Of a DNA stretch of 64,000 bases, positions 43,919-56,000 are shown one piece after another. Position 1 is the stretch's first letter, and every line of letters starts with the position of its first letter. Position numbers and translations under genes: made by a program. The stretch lies in assembly GCF_963675065.1 (NCBI RefSeq), contig NZ_OY775905.1, forward strand, positions 818,501-882,500, given 5' to 3'. Source of the stretch: an uncultured Draconibacterium sp. GTDB lineage: Bacteria; Bacteroidota; Bacteroidia; Bacteroidales; Prolixibacteraceae. Under the pieces are notes generated by a model. That model had not been told where the DNA came from. It ran no database searches and saw only the letters and a program-made list of their open reading frames with translations.

Positions 43919-46291
43919 ATGAAAAGAATTACAACCACTTTTTCAATTTTTGTACTCGGTCTTATAGCTTTTAATTCGTTAGGCAGTCAATCAAATCCAT
44001 TTCATTTGATTTTTATCGACAAATCGCTATCCGACGTAGAATTTCTGGCCGACAATATTGATTTGCCATCATCGCAAATTATCTATATTGATTCAGAGAA
44101 TTATGAAGGATTAGCAAAAGTTAATGATGAGATTCAGAAATATGACAACATTCAATCGATTCATATTGTTGGACATGGGAAACCGGCACAGTTGTTTATT
44201 GGACATGATAATTTTTATGGCGATGATATTTATGCCAATGGCTCTATTTTTAGTAGCTGGAAAGATCATGTCTCGGCAGATGCAGATTTACTGCTTTATG
44301 GATGTTCGATAGCAAGTACCATCAAAGGTAAAGAATTTGTGGAAAACCTTTCGACTTTGACGGGAATGGACGTTGCCGCATCCTCCAATTTAACAGGACA
44401 GACATCACTCGGGGGAGATTGGAACCTGGAATACGCTGCCGGGAACGTTGAAATCCCTATTGCTTTTACATCAGCGGTAAAAGATTATGCATTTACCCTA
44501 CAAGGACTATCTTATGCCGATTTAAGAAATTTCACAACGGTTGATGAAGGAACTGCTGGCGACGGAGCTTGGTCGTATCCTGATGGTACTGGAAGGACAG
44601 CATATCAAGAGAATAATACAAGCCAACCGGTTTACCTTTTGAGCACAGAAACAGGAGTAATTAACAAAGTCTTTAAAGGAACTATTAAAGTAGATGCAGG
44701 TCAAACGGATAATGACGACATTGGTTTTGCATTTGGTTTTAATGGTGTAAACGACACCTATATTTGGTCGTGGGACCAGGGAGGTGTTGCTATGGCGGAG
44801 CGACCCAATGGAGGCCATTTACTTTATCATAAAACTTCAGCTACAGATTTCAATAACGTTCCGGGCACCTTATTAGGAGTTGTCGATGGTGTTTCAGAAC
44901 AATGGGTAGGCGGAGTAACCTACCAGGTTGAAATATTATACACCACCAACCGGATACGAATAAAAGTTGACGGAGTTGAAAAATTTGATGTTTCGGTAGC
45001 AGATGTGGCAGGTATTTCGCAATTTCCTGCCGGCAGATTTGGATTCTATAATTATTCGCAGGGAAATGTAACTTTTGGAAATCAGCAAACTGCACCCGGT
45101 TCAGATGCCCCCATCCCGCCTACTGCTCAAGATGATTCGTATGGAATGTCGCCCAACACAACTTTAACAGTTGACCGCTTAGAAGGGATTCTTAAAAATG
45201 ATTATGATGCCAATTTGGATGCTTTTGCCATTGTACAAGTTTCAGATGTAAGTCATGGAGGTTTGACTCTAAGCCTTGAAGATGGTAGCTTCACTTACAC
45301 TCCTACAACTGATTATCAGGGGGCCGACGAATTTACCTATAAACTTGTTGAAGAAGGAACGGGAGAAGAATCTGCCATTCGTACGGTGTCATTCGGAGTA
45401 ATTGATAACAATCAGGCTCCTACCGATATTCAATTATCAAACAACCAGGTAAGCGAAGGGGCACCTCTAAATGCAGTTATTGGCGAATTTACCACAACAG
45501 ATGCCAATAATCCACAGGACGAACACGATTATGTATTAACAAACAGCGATGGGGGAAATTTTATCTTAAGCGGGAATAAGTTATTAGTAAATAATTCCTC
45601 GCTTACCGCAGGAGACAGGACAATCGACGTAACATCAACTGATTTATTCGGACAATCGTTTACCAAATCTTTTACAATTTCAGTATTAAATAACAACATT
45701 CCAACAAGTGCAAATTCAACAATTTACACAAGCAAAAATGCAGATTATACTTTTGCGACAAGCGATTTTCCATTTTCGGATAACGATGCGGGGGATACTT
45801 TTGGTGGTATTCGTATTGAAACGTTAGAAACAGCTGGCGACCTTGAGTACAATGGCTCTGACGTTTTTGCTGAATCGATTATTGATGATATTACCAAACT
45901 GGTATTTCGTTCTCCTGCTGATGCTTCAGGAACTCCTTATTCAACTTTCACTTTTAAGATATTTGATTCAAAAGGTGGAATAAGTGCTGAATCCTATACA
46001 ATGAGTGTTAATGTAGTTGATGCGGTTACCTGGACAGGAGCAAACGACACCGACTGGAACAATGCAACAAACTGGAATCCAACAGTTATACCAACAGCAT
46101 ATGTTGATGCAACAATTCCGGCAAGCGGAGTTACAAATTTCCCGGTGGTAAGTTCTGCAACTACTGCGATCGTAAAAAACCTTACTAATAACTCAACAAC
46201 AAATAATGCGATAACCGTTCAGACAGGCGGAAAGCTAACCATTAATGGTACATACAATGCCATTACAAATGCCCAAATTAAAGTAGAATAA
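43919..46291 (+). CDS. Secreted DUF4347 protein with cadherin/Ig-like modules
   Basis: 790 residues, signal peptide 1-23. Residues about 28-182 match DUF4347: IHIVGHGKPAQLFIG, LLLYGCSIAS, GMDVAASSNLTG, LGGDWNLEYAAGNVEIP. His86 and Cys129 are placed like the dyad of caspase-fold peptidases. Residues about 195-390 look like a laminin-G/concanavalin-type sandwich. Then come a DDSYGMSPNTTLTV...GILKNDYD module (VCBS/Ig type), a cadherin-like module (about 500-595), another Ig-like module and a WTGANDTDWNNATNWNP domain at the end. No sorting domain is seen. Found in adhesin clusters; function of DUF4347 not established. Confidence 0.75.
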   Translation: MKRITTTFSIFVLGLIAFNSLGSQSNPFHLIFIDKSLSDVEFLADNIDLPSSQIIYIDSENYEGLAKVNDEIQKYDNIQSIHIVGHGKPAQLFIGHDNFYGDDIYANGSIFSSWKDHVSADADLLLYGCSIASTIKGKEFVENLSTLTGMDVAASSNLTGQTSLGGDWNLEYAAGNVEIPIAFTSAVKDYAFTLQGLSYADLRNFTTVDEGTAGDGAWSYPDGTGRTAYQENNTSQPVYLLSTETGVINKVFKGTIKVDAGQTDNDDIGFAFGFNGVNDTYIWSWDQGGVAMAERPNGGHLLYHKTSATDFNNVPGTLLGVVDGVSEQWVGGVTYQVEILYTTNRIRIKVDGVEKFDVSVADVAGISQFPAGRFGFYNYSQGNVTFGNQQTAPGSDAPIPPTAQDDSYGMSPNTTLTVDRLEGILKNDYDANLDAFAIVQVSDVSHGGLTLSLEDGSFTYTPTTDYQGADEFTYKLVEEGTGEESAIRTVSFGVIDNNQAPTDIQLSNNQVSEGAPLNAVIGEFTTTDANNPQDEHDYVLTNSDGGNFILSGNKLLVNNSSLTAGDRTIDVTSTDLFGQSFTKSFTISVLNNNIPTSANSTIYTSKNADYTFATSDFPFSDNDAGDTFGGIRIETLETAGDLEYNGSDVFAESIIDDITKLVFRSPADASGTPYSTFTFKIFDSKGGISAESYTMSVNVVDAVTWTGANDTDWNNATNWNPTVIPTAYVDATIPASGVTNFPVVSSATTAIVKNLTNNSTTNNAITVQTGGKLTINGTYNAITNAQIKVE

Positions 46292-46314
46292 AGTCTAACA
46301 AAAATACAACCACT

Positions 46315-49300
46315 ATGCAAAATTATTACAAGAACAAACCATTTCGGAAAGCATGGCAACTGCTAATGCTTATGGCCGGAATAATTTTTGCCGGGAGTTT
46401 TTCCTCCTTTGCACAAAGCTACGATTTGCCCATACAGGGGAACGATGCTGTACGTTGCGGGGCTGGCGAGCTAACCCTGGAAGTAGAATGGTCGGGTGCA
46501 ACACTCGATCCCAAAAAGGTAAAATGGTATACCGAGCCCTATTACGGTACACCCATCGCTGAGGGTTTAACCTACAACACCGGTTACATTGAATATACCC
46601 ATACCTTTTTCGTGGATTATATCGACGACAGTGGCTGTAGCCAATGCGACCGATTAATGATACGGGCGGTAATCGAAAATCAAGTTGTCAATCCGCAGGT
46701 CATTTATTCCACCGAATATTTCTGCAACTCAACAGATGCATGGCATACTCCTTCAATTGTAGGTTCATCAAGCGGAAGTTTTTCAATAACACCAAGCGTT
46801 GGTAGCGGTGCATTTAATAATACTGATGGATCTTTCAACTCTTATAACCTTAGTGATGGAGATTACGATATTACTTATCAACCAGATGTAATTGAAGGAT
46901 GCAACAGTAATCCGGTAACTGTAACACTTTCTGTTACTGAAGCACCAACTCCTCCTACCATTTCTTACCCTTTATCAGCCTACTGTGTTAGCAGTGGAGT
47001 GGTTAACATTGATAGCCAAACCGGTGCAAGCGGAGGAAGCTATTCTGCTACTCCTGCCGGACTTGATATTGATGCAGAAACAGGTGCGATAACTCCTGCA
47101 ACGAGTACACAAGGAGATTACACCGTAAGTTATTTCGTTCCTGCTTCAGGAGGATGCGCACCTGTTTCAGCAACCGCAAACATACGTATCGATGCCGCTT
47201 CGGATGGTGGAGATGCAATAGCCTCAAACAGCGAAATTAGCTCGGGTGGAAGTACCACAATTTCATTAAGTAATTATGTAGGAGAAATACAGTGGCAAAT
47301 TAGCACCGACAATACCAACTTCTCTGATTTAACAGGAGAAACCTCGGCAAACTACAACACAGAACTTTTAACTGAAACAACCTATTATAGGGCCAAAGTT
47401 ACCAACGGAGTTTGCTCATTCGATTACTCAACAACAGCTACCGTAACTGTAAGTGAGGCATCTATTGCAGGAACAGCAACAGCAACACCGTCTGAAATAT
47501 GCGATGGTTCAACAACTTTATTAGCACTTACAGGCTACACTGGAAATATCCAATGGCAGAATAACGAAACAGGAGCTTTTGTTGATATCCCGGGAGCTAC
47601 ATCCGATAGCTACACAACAGCCGCATTGTCTATAACAACTCCCGGAACCGACAGAACTGTAAAATACCGGGCAGTGGTTACCAATGGGCTAAGTGCTCCC
47701 GACATTTCAGATGAATTAAGCATTACAATCAGACCAAACCCACAACCGGGAATTGTTTTAGGTGATGAAATTTGTTCAGCAAGCGATGGAACAGTTACCG
47801 TTTTTGATTATTTGGGCGATGCTATACAATGGCAAAGCAGCACTACTGAAGGCGGAACTTATACCGACATTGAGGGAGCAACTTCTGATACTTACACCGA
47901 AACCTCAATGAGCTCAACAACCTACTACCGGGCAAAAATTACCAACGGTCCTTGCAATGAGATATATACCGATCCGGTAGCGATCGTAGTTTACCCACCT
48001 TCAATAGCAGGAACAGCTACAACATCACAGGATCAGATTTGTACTGGTGGCACAGCCGATATTACCCTCACAGGCTACACAGGATCTGTAACCTGGGAAT
48101 ACCAGGCGCCAGGTGGTGAGTGGACCTATGCTGGTGGCTCTGATGCCTTTACAACAAATGCATTAACTGCCGTCGGTACTCATAAATACCAGGCAACTGT
48201 AAAATCGGGTAATTGTGTTGAGGCAATATCAAGCGTTGTTAACATTGTAGTTGTACCGCAACCAAGCTGGACAAACTATACTGCACCAAGTGGTACAATT
48301 ACGTATGGCGAATCGGTGTCATTCGATGTTGAAATTGCCGATGGACTTGGGGGCACAATTGCATGGATTCGTTCAACAACATCGGGTGGAGCTGGCGAAA
48401 CGGTTACTAGCCCCGACACACCCGACGCCGTTGGAACCTACTACTACAGACCAACTTATACGCCTAGCGGTGAAAACTGCAGTTTAGCTGATGGCACTGA
48501 GTACACCGTTGTTGTTGAACAAAAAGAACTAACAGTTAGCAACGCCACAGTAACAACAAAAACCTATGATGGAAATACCGATGCAAGTATTACGGGAGCT
48601 ACGCTCGCCGGACTTGTACTGGGAGATACAGAAGACACACATGTTTCACTCGACAATGATGGCTCGGGTAGTTTTGCAAGCGCAAATGCAGGAACACATT
48701 CTGTAACTACATCCATGACCATCTCAGGTGCTAAGGCAGGAAACTATACCTTAGCACAACCTAGCCTAAGTGGCGAAATTACGCAACTACAATTAACAGC
48801 AGACACCCCATCACTTACTACATCTAAAGTTTACGATGGAAACACTACGGCAGCCGTTACTGCCGGAAGCTTAACAAATATTGTAGGTACTGACGAGGTT
48901 AGCATAAATACAACCACAGCAACATACGACGACAAGAACGTAGGAACAAATAAAGCCATTACGGTTACTTACACCATTACCGGGGCACAAGCAAATAACT
49001 ATTTGGCTCCTGTAGACTATGAAGTAACTACAGGAGAAATTTCGGCCCTGCAATTAACGGCAAGCGATCCAACAATAACCAAATCGAAAGTTTATGATGG
49101 AAATACTACCGCAAATGTTACCGATGCTGGCAGTTTAACAAACGAAGTAAGCAGCGAAAATGTGACTATCAGTAGTACAACAGCAAACTACGACAATGCT
49201 GATATTGGTACTGGCAAAACAATAACTGTTGTGTATACAATTGGAGGCGATGATGCAGGCAATTATTCTGCACCAAACAATTTTTCAGTTACTGATGGTG

Positions 49301-49584
49301 TAATTACCGAACCAATTATTCAGGTTCTCAGCACCTCTGGTTCAATAACAGGAGCTGCATACACCACACTTAAAGCAGCCTACGATAAGATTAATGATGG
49401 TTCTCACCAGGGAGATATAACGATTAAGATCTATCAAAGTATTTCGGATGAAAATGCAACTGCAACACTTAATCAAAGTGGCGTGGGAAGTGCAAATTAC
49501 ACATCGATTACAATAATTGCTGCAAACAACATTTCTGTTTCAGGTGCAGCAAATCCATTAATTATACTTGGTAGTAACGAATAA
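46315..49584 (+). CDS. Secreted Ig-like/YDG-repeat protein ending inside a domain
   Basis: 1089 residues, signal peptide about 1-34. Several Ig-like modules carry a recurring pattern: SIAGTATATPSEICDGSTTLL, then GYTGNIQWQ, at least four copies between about 290 and 640. Three YDG modules follow at about 738-1000 (KTYDGNTDASITG, SKVYDGNTTAAVT, SKVYDGNTTANVT). The last segment, GAAYTTLKAAYDKINDGSHQGDITIKI..., is the start of a beta-helix-type domain familiar from large Bacteroidota surface proteins, but the protein stops about 70 residues in (SGAANPLIILGSNE). It lacks a T9SS sorting domain. Confidence 0.75.
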   Translation: MQNYYKNKPFRKAWQLLMLMAGIIFAGSFSSFAQSYDLPIQGNDAVRCGAGELTLEVEWSGATLDPKKVKWYTEPYYGTPIAEGLTYNTGYIEYTHTFFVDYIDDSGCSQCDRLMIRAVIENQVVNPQVIYSTEYFCNSTDAWHTPSIVGSSSGSFSITPSVGSGAFNNTDGSFNSYNLSDGDYDITYQPDVIEGCNSNPVTVTLSVTEAPTPPTISYPLSAYCVSSGVVNIDSQTGASGGSYSATPAGLDIDAETGAITPATSTQGDYTVSYFVPASGGCAPVSATANIRIDAASDGGDAIASNSEISSGGSTTISLSNYVGEIQWQISTDNTNFSDLTGETSANYNTELLTETTYYRAKVTNGVCSFDYSTTATVTVSEASIAGTATATPSEICDGSTTLLALTGYTGNIQWQNNETGAFVDIPGATSDSYTTAALSITTPGTDRTVKYRAVVTNGLSAPDISDELSITIRPNPQPGIVLGDEICSASDGTVTVFDYLGDAIQWQSSTTEGGTYTDIEGATSDTYTETSMSSTTYYRAKITNGPCNEIYTDPVAIVVYPPSIAGTATTSQDQICTGGTADITLTGYTGSVTWEYQAPGGEWTYAGGSDAFTTNALTAVGTHKYQATVKSGNCVEAISSVVNIVVVPQPSWTNYTAPSGTITYGESVSFDVEIADGLGGTIAWIRSTTSGGAGETVTSPDTPDAVGTYYYRPTYTPSGENCSLADGTEYTVVVEQKELTVSNATVTTKTYDGNTDASITGATLAGLVLGDTEDTHVSLDNDGSGSFASANAGTHSVTTSMTISGAKAGNYTLAQPSLSGEITQLQLTADTPSLTTSKVYDGNTTAAVTAGSLTNIVGTDEVSINTTTATYDDKNVGTNKAITVTYTITGAQANNYLAPVDYEVTTGEISALQLTASDPTITKSKVYDGNTTANVTDAGSLTNEVSSENVTISSTTANYDNADIGTGKTITVVYTIGGDDAGNYSAPNNFSVTDGVITEPIIQVLSTSGSITGAAYTTLKAAYDKINDGSHQGDITIKIYQSISDENATATLNQSGVGSANYTSITIIAANNISVSGAANPLIILGSNE

Positions 49585-49611
49585 AATTAACACACAATGA
49601 ATCAAATAAAA

Positions 49612-50052
49612 ATGAGCAATATAAAAATAGTAGCAGGCACATTTCTATTGTTAATACTAACATTGGGTGCTTTCGCTCAAACATCAAACGATCAGGTAAG
49701 CATTATAAAACAACTCGTGGAGCATCCTGATCTTGCAGAATATTATACAAACAATGATGGTAGCATAAAACAACGTTATATCATTCAGTATCCGTATGTT
49801 TTTCCGAATGATGTAGTTACAAACCTGGATGCAGGAGTTGCCATTGTTGTGGAACAAGACAATTTGCCTGCTGATGCCGATGTATGGGCGCGTTTCAGAG
49901 GAATTGGTATTTCAGAAACAGTAGCATCGGGTGTAATGAATTTATACCAGAAATTACCTGGAGATGACCAGGTAAAAGCACTGATTATTTATTTCGAACT
50001 ACAAAAAGTAGACGATAGCTGGAGTGTAACCAACTTAAACATAAGAGGATAA
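49612..50052 (+). CDS. Small secreted protein of unknown function
   Basis: 146 residues from the ATG at 49612 (an ATG at 49597 adds five residues). Signal peptide (MSNIKIVAGTFLLLILTLGAFAQ). The mature part, about 120 residues, is acidic and mixed alpha/beta with YIIQYPYVFPNDVVTNLDAGVAIVVEQ and ALIIYFELQKVDDSWSVTNL. Not recognised. It sits 4 bp ahead of the giant gene, so the two are surely co-transcribed; a periplasmic helper or a co-secreted partner of the giant protein is possible (inference). Confidence 0.7.
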   Translation: MSNIKIVAGTFLLLILTLGAFAQTSNDQVSIIKQLVEHPDLAEYYTNNDGSIKQRYIIQYPYVFPNDVVTNLDAGVAIVVEQDNLPADADVWARFRGIGISETVASGVMNLYQKLPGDDQVKALIIYFELQKVDDSWSVTNLNIRG

Positions 50053-50056
50053 AAGC

Positions 50057-53000
50057 ATGAGAACAATATTTAGTCTTCTAAAAACGGTTTTAATTCTTGC
50101 GCTTTTTGCCGCAAGTATTCTCGCTCCGGGCGAACTGAGTGCACAAATCACCAATGGTGGTTTCGAAAGCGGCACCATCGGATGGACGGGAAGTGGATTT
50201 ACAACCAGTACCGGCGAAACAGTGCTGAACTGGAATATACAGCCAGCAGATGGACAAATGGGAAGAGTAACTCCCGGAGTTGCTGCTTCAACAGCTCAAT
50301 CCACGCTTGGATTAACCAGTTCTCAATTAACGGGAATTAGCAGTATCACAAATGTTGGATACGTATACCAGGATATAAACCTAACGGCCGGACAAGAAAT
50401 CACGATCCACTGGAATTATGTGTCACAAGATTATTCACCATATGACGATGGTACTTTTGCATGTTTAACACGTTCGGGAGAAGAACAGTTTAAAATATTA
50501 GCGCGTACTTTCGGAACAAGTGATATTGGGATTCCTAACACAAATGCCTACGGTAGTACAGGTTGGCACACGGTGTCTTTCACTGCCGGAACTACAGGCA
50601 CATATAGATTAGGCCTTGGTGCATTTAACTGGAGCGATCAGGCAGTAAGTCCTATCCTCTATATTGATGATGCTGTTGGAGGAACTTCTTCTCCTCAACA
50701 ACCGGTTGTATCAACCTCAACGCCTTCTAATATTTCCAATAATTCGGCAACAGTAGGTGGCCAGGTGTCTAGTGCCGGTTCAGGATCTGTAACCGATCGT
50801 GGTATCGTGTATAGTAGCTCAAATTCATCGCCTACCATTGGAAATGGCACACAGGTACAAATAGGTACCGGGTTGGGAAGTTACAGCACTACGGTATCCG
50901 GTTTATCAAATGGGGTAACCTATTATGTTCGTGCATATGCAACAAGTAGCGGAGGAACTTCTTACGGAGGTGTTAAGCAATTTACAACATTAAGCGAATC
51001 TCCACCAACGGTTAGTACCGGTAGTGTTTCTGATATAAATGAGAACTCTGCCACCGGACGTGTTACCGTTTCAGCAGACGGAGGAGCAACTATTACAGAG
51101 TATGGCGTTGTTTATGGTACCAGTAGTAATCCAACGACTTCAAACTTCAAAAGCAATACAACCGGAGCTCCAACTTTAGGAAGCGAATACTCCTTCAACT
51201 TAACTACGCTTTCGGCAAATACAACATATTATGTTCGTGGGTTTGCCATTAACAGTGCAGGAACCGGATACGGAACGCAAACCTCGTTTAAAACGGCACC
51301 ACCTGTGCCGGTAGCAACAGCAGCTACTCTTGTAGGAGAAAGCAGTTTTAAATTAAATTGGAATGCTTCAACAGGCGCAATAAAATATTACCTCGACATA
51401 TCAACAAGTTCTGACTTTAGCTCGTTTATTTCAGGATATAACAACAAAGATGTTGGTAACGTAACATCACACAATATTTCGGGTTTAAGCTCGGGAGTAA
51501 ACTACTATTACAGGTTGAGAGCCTACAATGGAGATGCCACAAGTGGAAATTCAAATACCATAAGCACAACAACCAAGGTATTGGATAACTTTTTGGTGGA
51601 AGCATTTGGAGAGGGACCGATTCAAACGCAAACTGCTGGGCAATCCTTTAATATCCGTATTACAGCCAGAGACGATAATAATGAGCGCATTATTGACTAT
51701 GTTAACAATTCCGTTATTACATCCAATGGAAACTTATCAGATGGGAGCCAATCTATATCATCCGTTACTACAGGGAATTTCACCGGGGGTGTTTATTCCA
51801 GTCAATCTGTAATTCTTACTTTAACCGGAGACGATTTAACGATTACCGCTACCAAAAATGAAAAAACAGGTATATCGAATGAGTTTACAGTAATGCCTGG
51901 CCCAATCAATTATTATACAATTGTTGCAAATCCAGACCTTGGAAACCAGCAGCAATCGGTAATGGCCGGCGTGGCTTTTGATGTATTGGTAACAGTTTAT
52001 GATGAATATGGCAATATAAAGACAGATTACGATGGAGATAAATCTGTATTATGGGAAACCGATGCCACTCCTTCCCGATCGGGTGACATTTATGAAATAC
52101 CGGAAGACGGTGTGCAAACCTTTAATTCAGGAGTTGCAACCATTGGAAGTTTTGTTTTATACGATGCTGAGGAGCAGCCAACAATTACCATAACTGATGG
52201 CCCTACATCAAGTCCGGGAACTACTTCTCCTATTCTTGTCATGCCAAATGATTTGAACAACTTTACGCTGGAAGAAAACCCGGAACAAGTACACTCAATA
52301 GGCGGAGTGCGAGTAACTGCCGGTGAAAATTTTAGTGTTAAGGTAACAGCGCGCGATGTTTATCAAAACGTAAAACGCGACTACGAAGGTAATATCCAGT
52401 TCAAATCTTCGAACGACTTAATTGTTGATTACCCGAATGAATTACAGCAGTTTACACTGGCAGACAACGGAGTTCGGGTACTGACTAATGTAATAAGTAT
52501 TCCTACTACCGGAGTGTATTGGTTGAGGGCTGCGGATTCGCCCCTTGCATACAAAACCGGCGACCTTACTAATATTGTTGTTGGTCCGGGAGCTTATAGC
52601 ACTTCGGGTTCTGAATTTACCGCAACTTCGGCAACTACCGGACTTACAGCTGGAGATTATGTTAATGTATCAATTACTCCGCGCGATGCAGAAGGCAATT
52701 TACTTTGCGATTGCCAGGATGTTGCCATTAAACTAAATGGCGAGACTTACGACTGGGACAGCGATCCCAATCCAATTTCGGTAACCGACAATCACGATGG
52801 CACATATACAGCTGCTATTCGCATTACACAATTGGGCACGAACACCTTGACTGCCTCAGTTGACGGTTCAGACATGAGTACAACTATTGAAGTAGTGGTT
52901 GATAATCCGGCTGCTCCTTCACACTTTGCAATAGCAGGAACAGGAACGCAGGTTGCCGGAGTACCACAAAATATTACTTTAACAGCATACGACGAATTTC

Positions 53001-56000
53001 ATAATAAAGCTGTTGATTATACCGGAACAAAACAAATTCGTTTCGGAGGAGCCAGTGATTCAAACGCACCAAGTACAAAACCAAGTGTTGATGGCACTGA
53101 CTTTAACGAGAATACGGCAATTGATTTTTCAGGCGGAGAAGCAACTGTGGCAATGACACTTTACAAAGTAGAAAGTGCAGAAGTTACAGCTACCGATTGG
53201 ACCAGCGGCGCGGAAGGCATTACAACACCTGATGATGCAAATGATGGAGTAAGTCCACATAAATTACCGGTTGTAGTTAGCCCGGCACCAGCCGACTATC
53301 TTGCCATTACCGGCTCAGGAACACAGGAAGCAGGTACTTCTCAAAACATTACACTAACTGCTTACGACGAATTTAACAATATGGCCACTGATTACAGTGG
53401 CACAAAACAAATTCGCTTCGGTGGAGCCACCCCATCTGATGCTCCTGGAGTAGAAAACCCGACTGTTGAAGCAGTTGATTTTGGCACTAATACTGAAATG
53501 GATTTTACCAGCGGTACAGTATCCGTTTCGATGGCACTATTTAATGCAGAAAGTGCAAAAATTACTGCTGCCGATTGGACTAGTGGATCGGAAGGTATAC
53601 TTAGCCCTGATGATGTTATTGATGGAGGTTCAACATATGTCTATCAGTTACCCGTTGTGGTAAATGCCACTTCACCCAGCTATTTTGCAATTACAGGTTC
53701 CGATACTCAAACAGCTGGTGTGGCGCAAAACATCACCATCACCATGTTCGACCAATACAACAATATTGCGACCAGCTACGATGGCGATAAGGACTTAACA
53801 TTTTCAGGAGCAAATGCTTCGTTCGATGGAATTAATCCTGAGGTTTCTTCTACAGAATTTGGCAATACAACCACTGTTACATTTAATAACGGTGTGGCCG
53901 AAAACGTTTCAATGAGCTTGTTTGATGCAGCCCACGAAACACAAGACGCTTTGGTAAATGTAAGTAATGGTTCGCAAACAGCTACCGGACAGGAACTGAC
54001 AGTAGATGTAATTCCGAACAACGCAACCAAGTTGCGAATCGACACCCAGCCTTCGATCTATGTACGTGCAGGAGATCAACTTGACCAGCAGCCGGTTATA
54101 AGCGTTCGCGATGCATACGGCAACATGGTTGACGATAATACAACTACAGTAACAGCTACAGCAAATGGCACTGAATCATTGGTAGGAACAACAGAGATAA
54201 CCGCGGTAAACGGAATCGTTACTTTTACCGATTTAAGCTATCAAAAGATGGAAACCATTACCATCGAATTTGATGCCAACCCGGCATTAACAACCGTTAC
54301 TTCTGGTTCTATCCTTGTTGATCACAACGCTACCGTGAAATATGTTTACAGCACAACTCCTCCTTACATTTATGCAGGAGGTCAGCGCGGAGCTTATACC
54401 GTGAAGCGCTACGACACCTACGACAACCTCGTAAACAATGTTGTTAATACAGATGGCTCTGATGGCAATGGAGATGAAACAGTTTACCTATACTCAGACA
54501 ATACCGATACAAATACTAAATTTTATGATGTTGCCACCGGAGGAAGTGCATTAACTTCAGTGCCCATTACCGATGGTGCAACTTCTGTAAATTTCTGGTA
54601 TTATTCTGAAAAAGAAGGCGATCATCTCATTACGGCATCTGATAAATCAAGCCTCGATGCTCCGGATGTGGATACAGAAAACGCTACGAATACTCTGGAA
54701 GTAAAACCTGCTGCATTAAGTCACTTTGTAGTAAGCGGTGTTGGTACCAGCACTAACGACGGATGGACACAACATTATTATGGCGATCGCCAAACAGTTA
54801 CGGTTGAGGCCATCGATATTTTTGGAAACAGAAAAATCAACTACGCTGGTACTGTAACTTTCAGTTTAACCGATGCCGAGGCAAACGAACCCGGAGATGC
54901 AGGAAATAACTATCCTGTGGATTATACCTTTGCGTTAGCCGATGGAGGAATCCATACCTTTGATAATGCTATTCTTTTTGAGCGCCCAAGTTTTGAACAC
55001 CCGAGTTACCCAGCTACCAACGAATGGTGGGTAACCGTTGTTGACTTGGCTCAACCATCAAAATATGGGTCGCAGGTTAAAATTGAAGTGCTAAAACGAC
55101 CGATAACCGTTACAGCGCATAATCAAACCAAACAATATTATGGCGATACTTATGATTTAGGAAGTACTCAATTCACCGTAACAAGTGGAATAACAGCGTA
55201 TCAAGATCCTGATGTATTTGCGGGAACGGAAGGAATTAGCAATGTTACACTTTCAAGTGATGGCACGGGTGCATCAGCACTGGCTGGTGATTATCAAATT
55301 GTTCCAAGTAACGTTGTTGGAATAAATGATTTCAACGAAAATTATTACGATATCACTTTTGAGGATGGTACACTTTCCATTGATCCTCGCCCAATTACCA
55401 TAACAGTTGCTGCAAACCAAAGCAAAACCTATGGCGATGTCGATCCATCGGGCTACAATTATACGGTAACGGAAGGTTCCTTAGCTAGTGGTGATGTTTT
55501 CTCAGGCAATCTAACAAGAGAAGCAGGAGAAGATGTGGGACTTTACGAAGTTTATCAAACCGGCTTGACAATTAAAGAAGGAGCAACAGATAAAACGGAC
55601 AACTACGACATTACTTTTGTAAATGACAATAAGTTTGCAATTACAAAACGCGACCTGACATTAGCCAACTTTGTAGCCGATGATAAAGTCTACGATGGTA
55701 ATACCGATGTACTCAGCGGAGATGCTTTCGATGATGACCGTGTTGCGGGAGATGTGTTAACTTTTGCTTACGACATAGCTTTTGAAGACAAAAACGTGGG
55801 CGTAGCCAAAGACGTATATTTCTCAGGTATTCAGCTATCAGGCAGCAATGACGATGCAAACTACAACCTGGTTACTTTAAGCGGAACTGCCAATGCTGAC
55901 ATTACAAAACGCGACCTGGCCTTATCAAACTTTGTTGCAGATAATAAGGTGTACGACGGTAGCACTGACGTAATCAGCGGAGATGGTTTCGACGATGACC

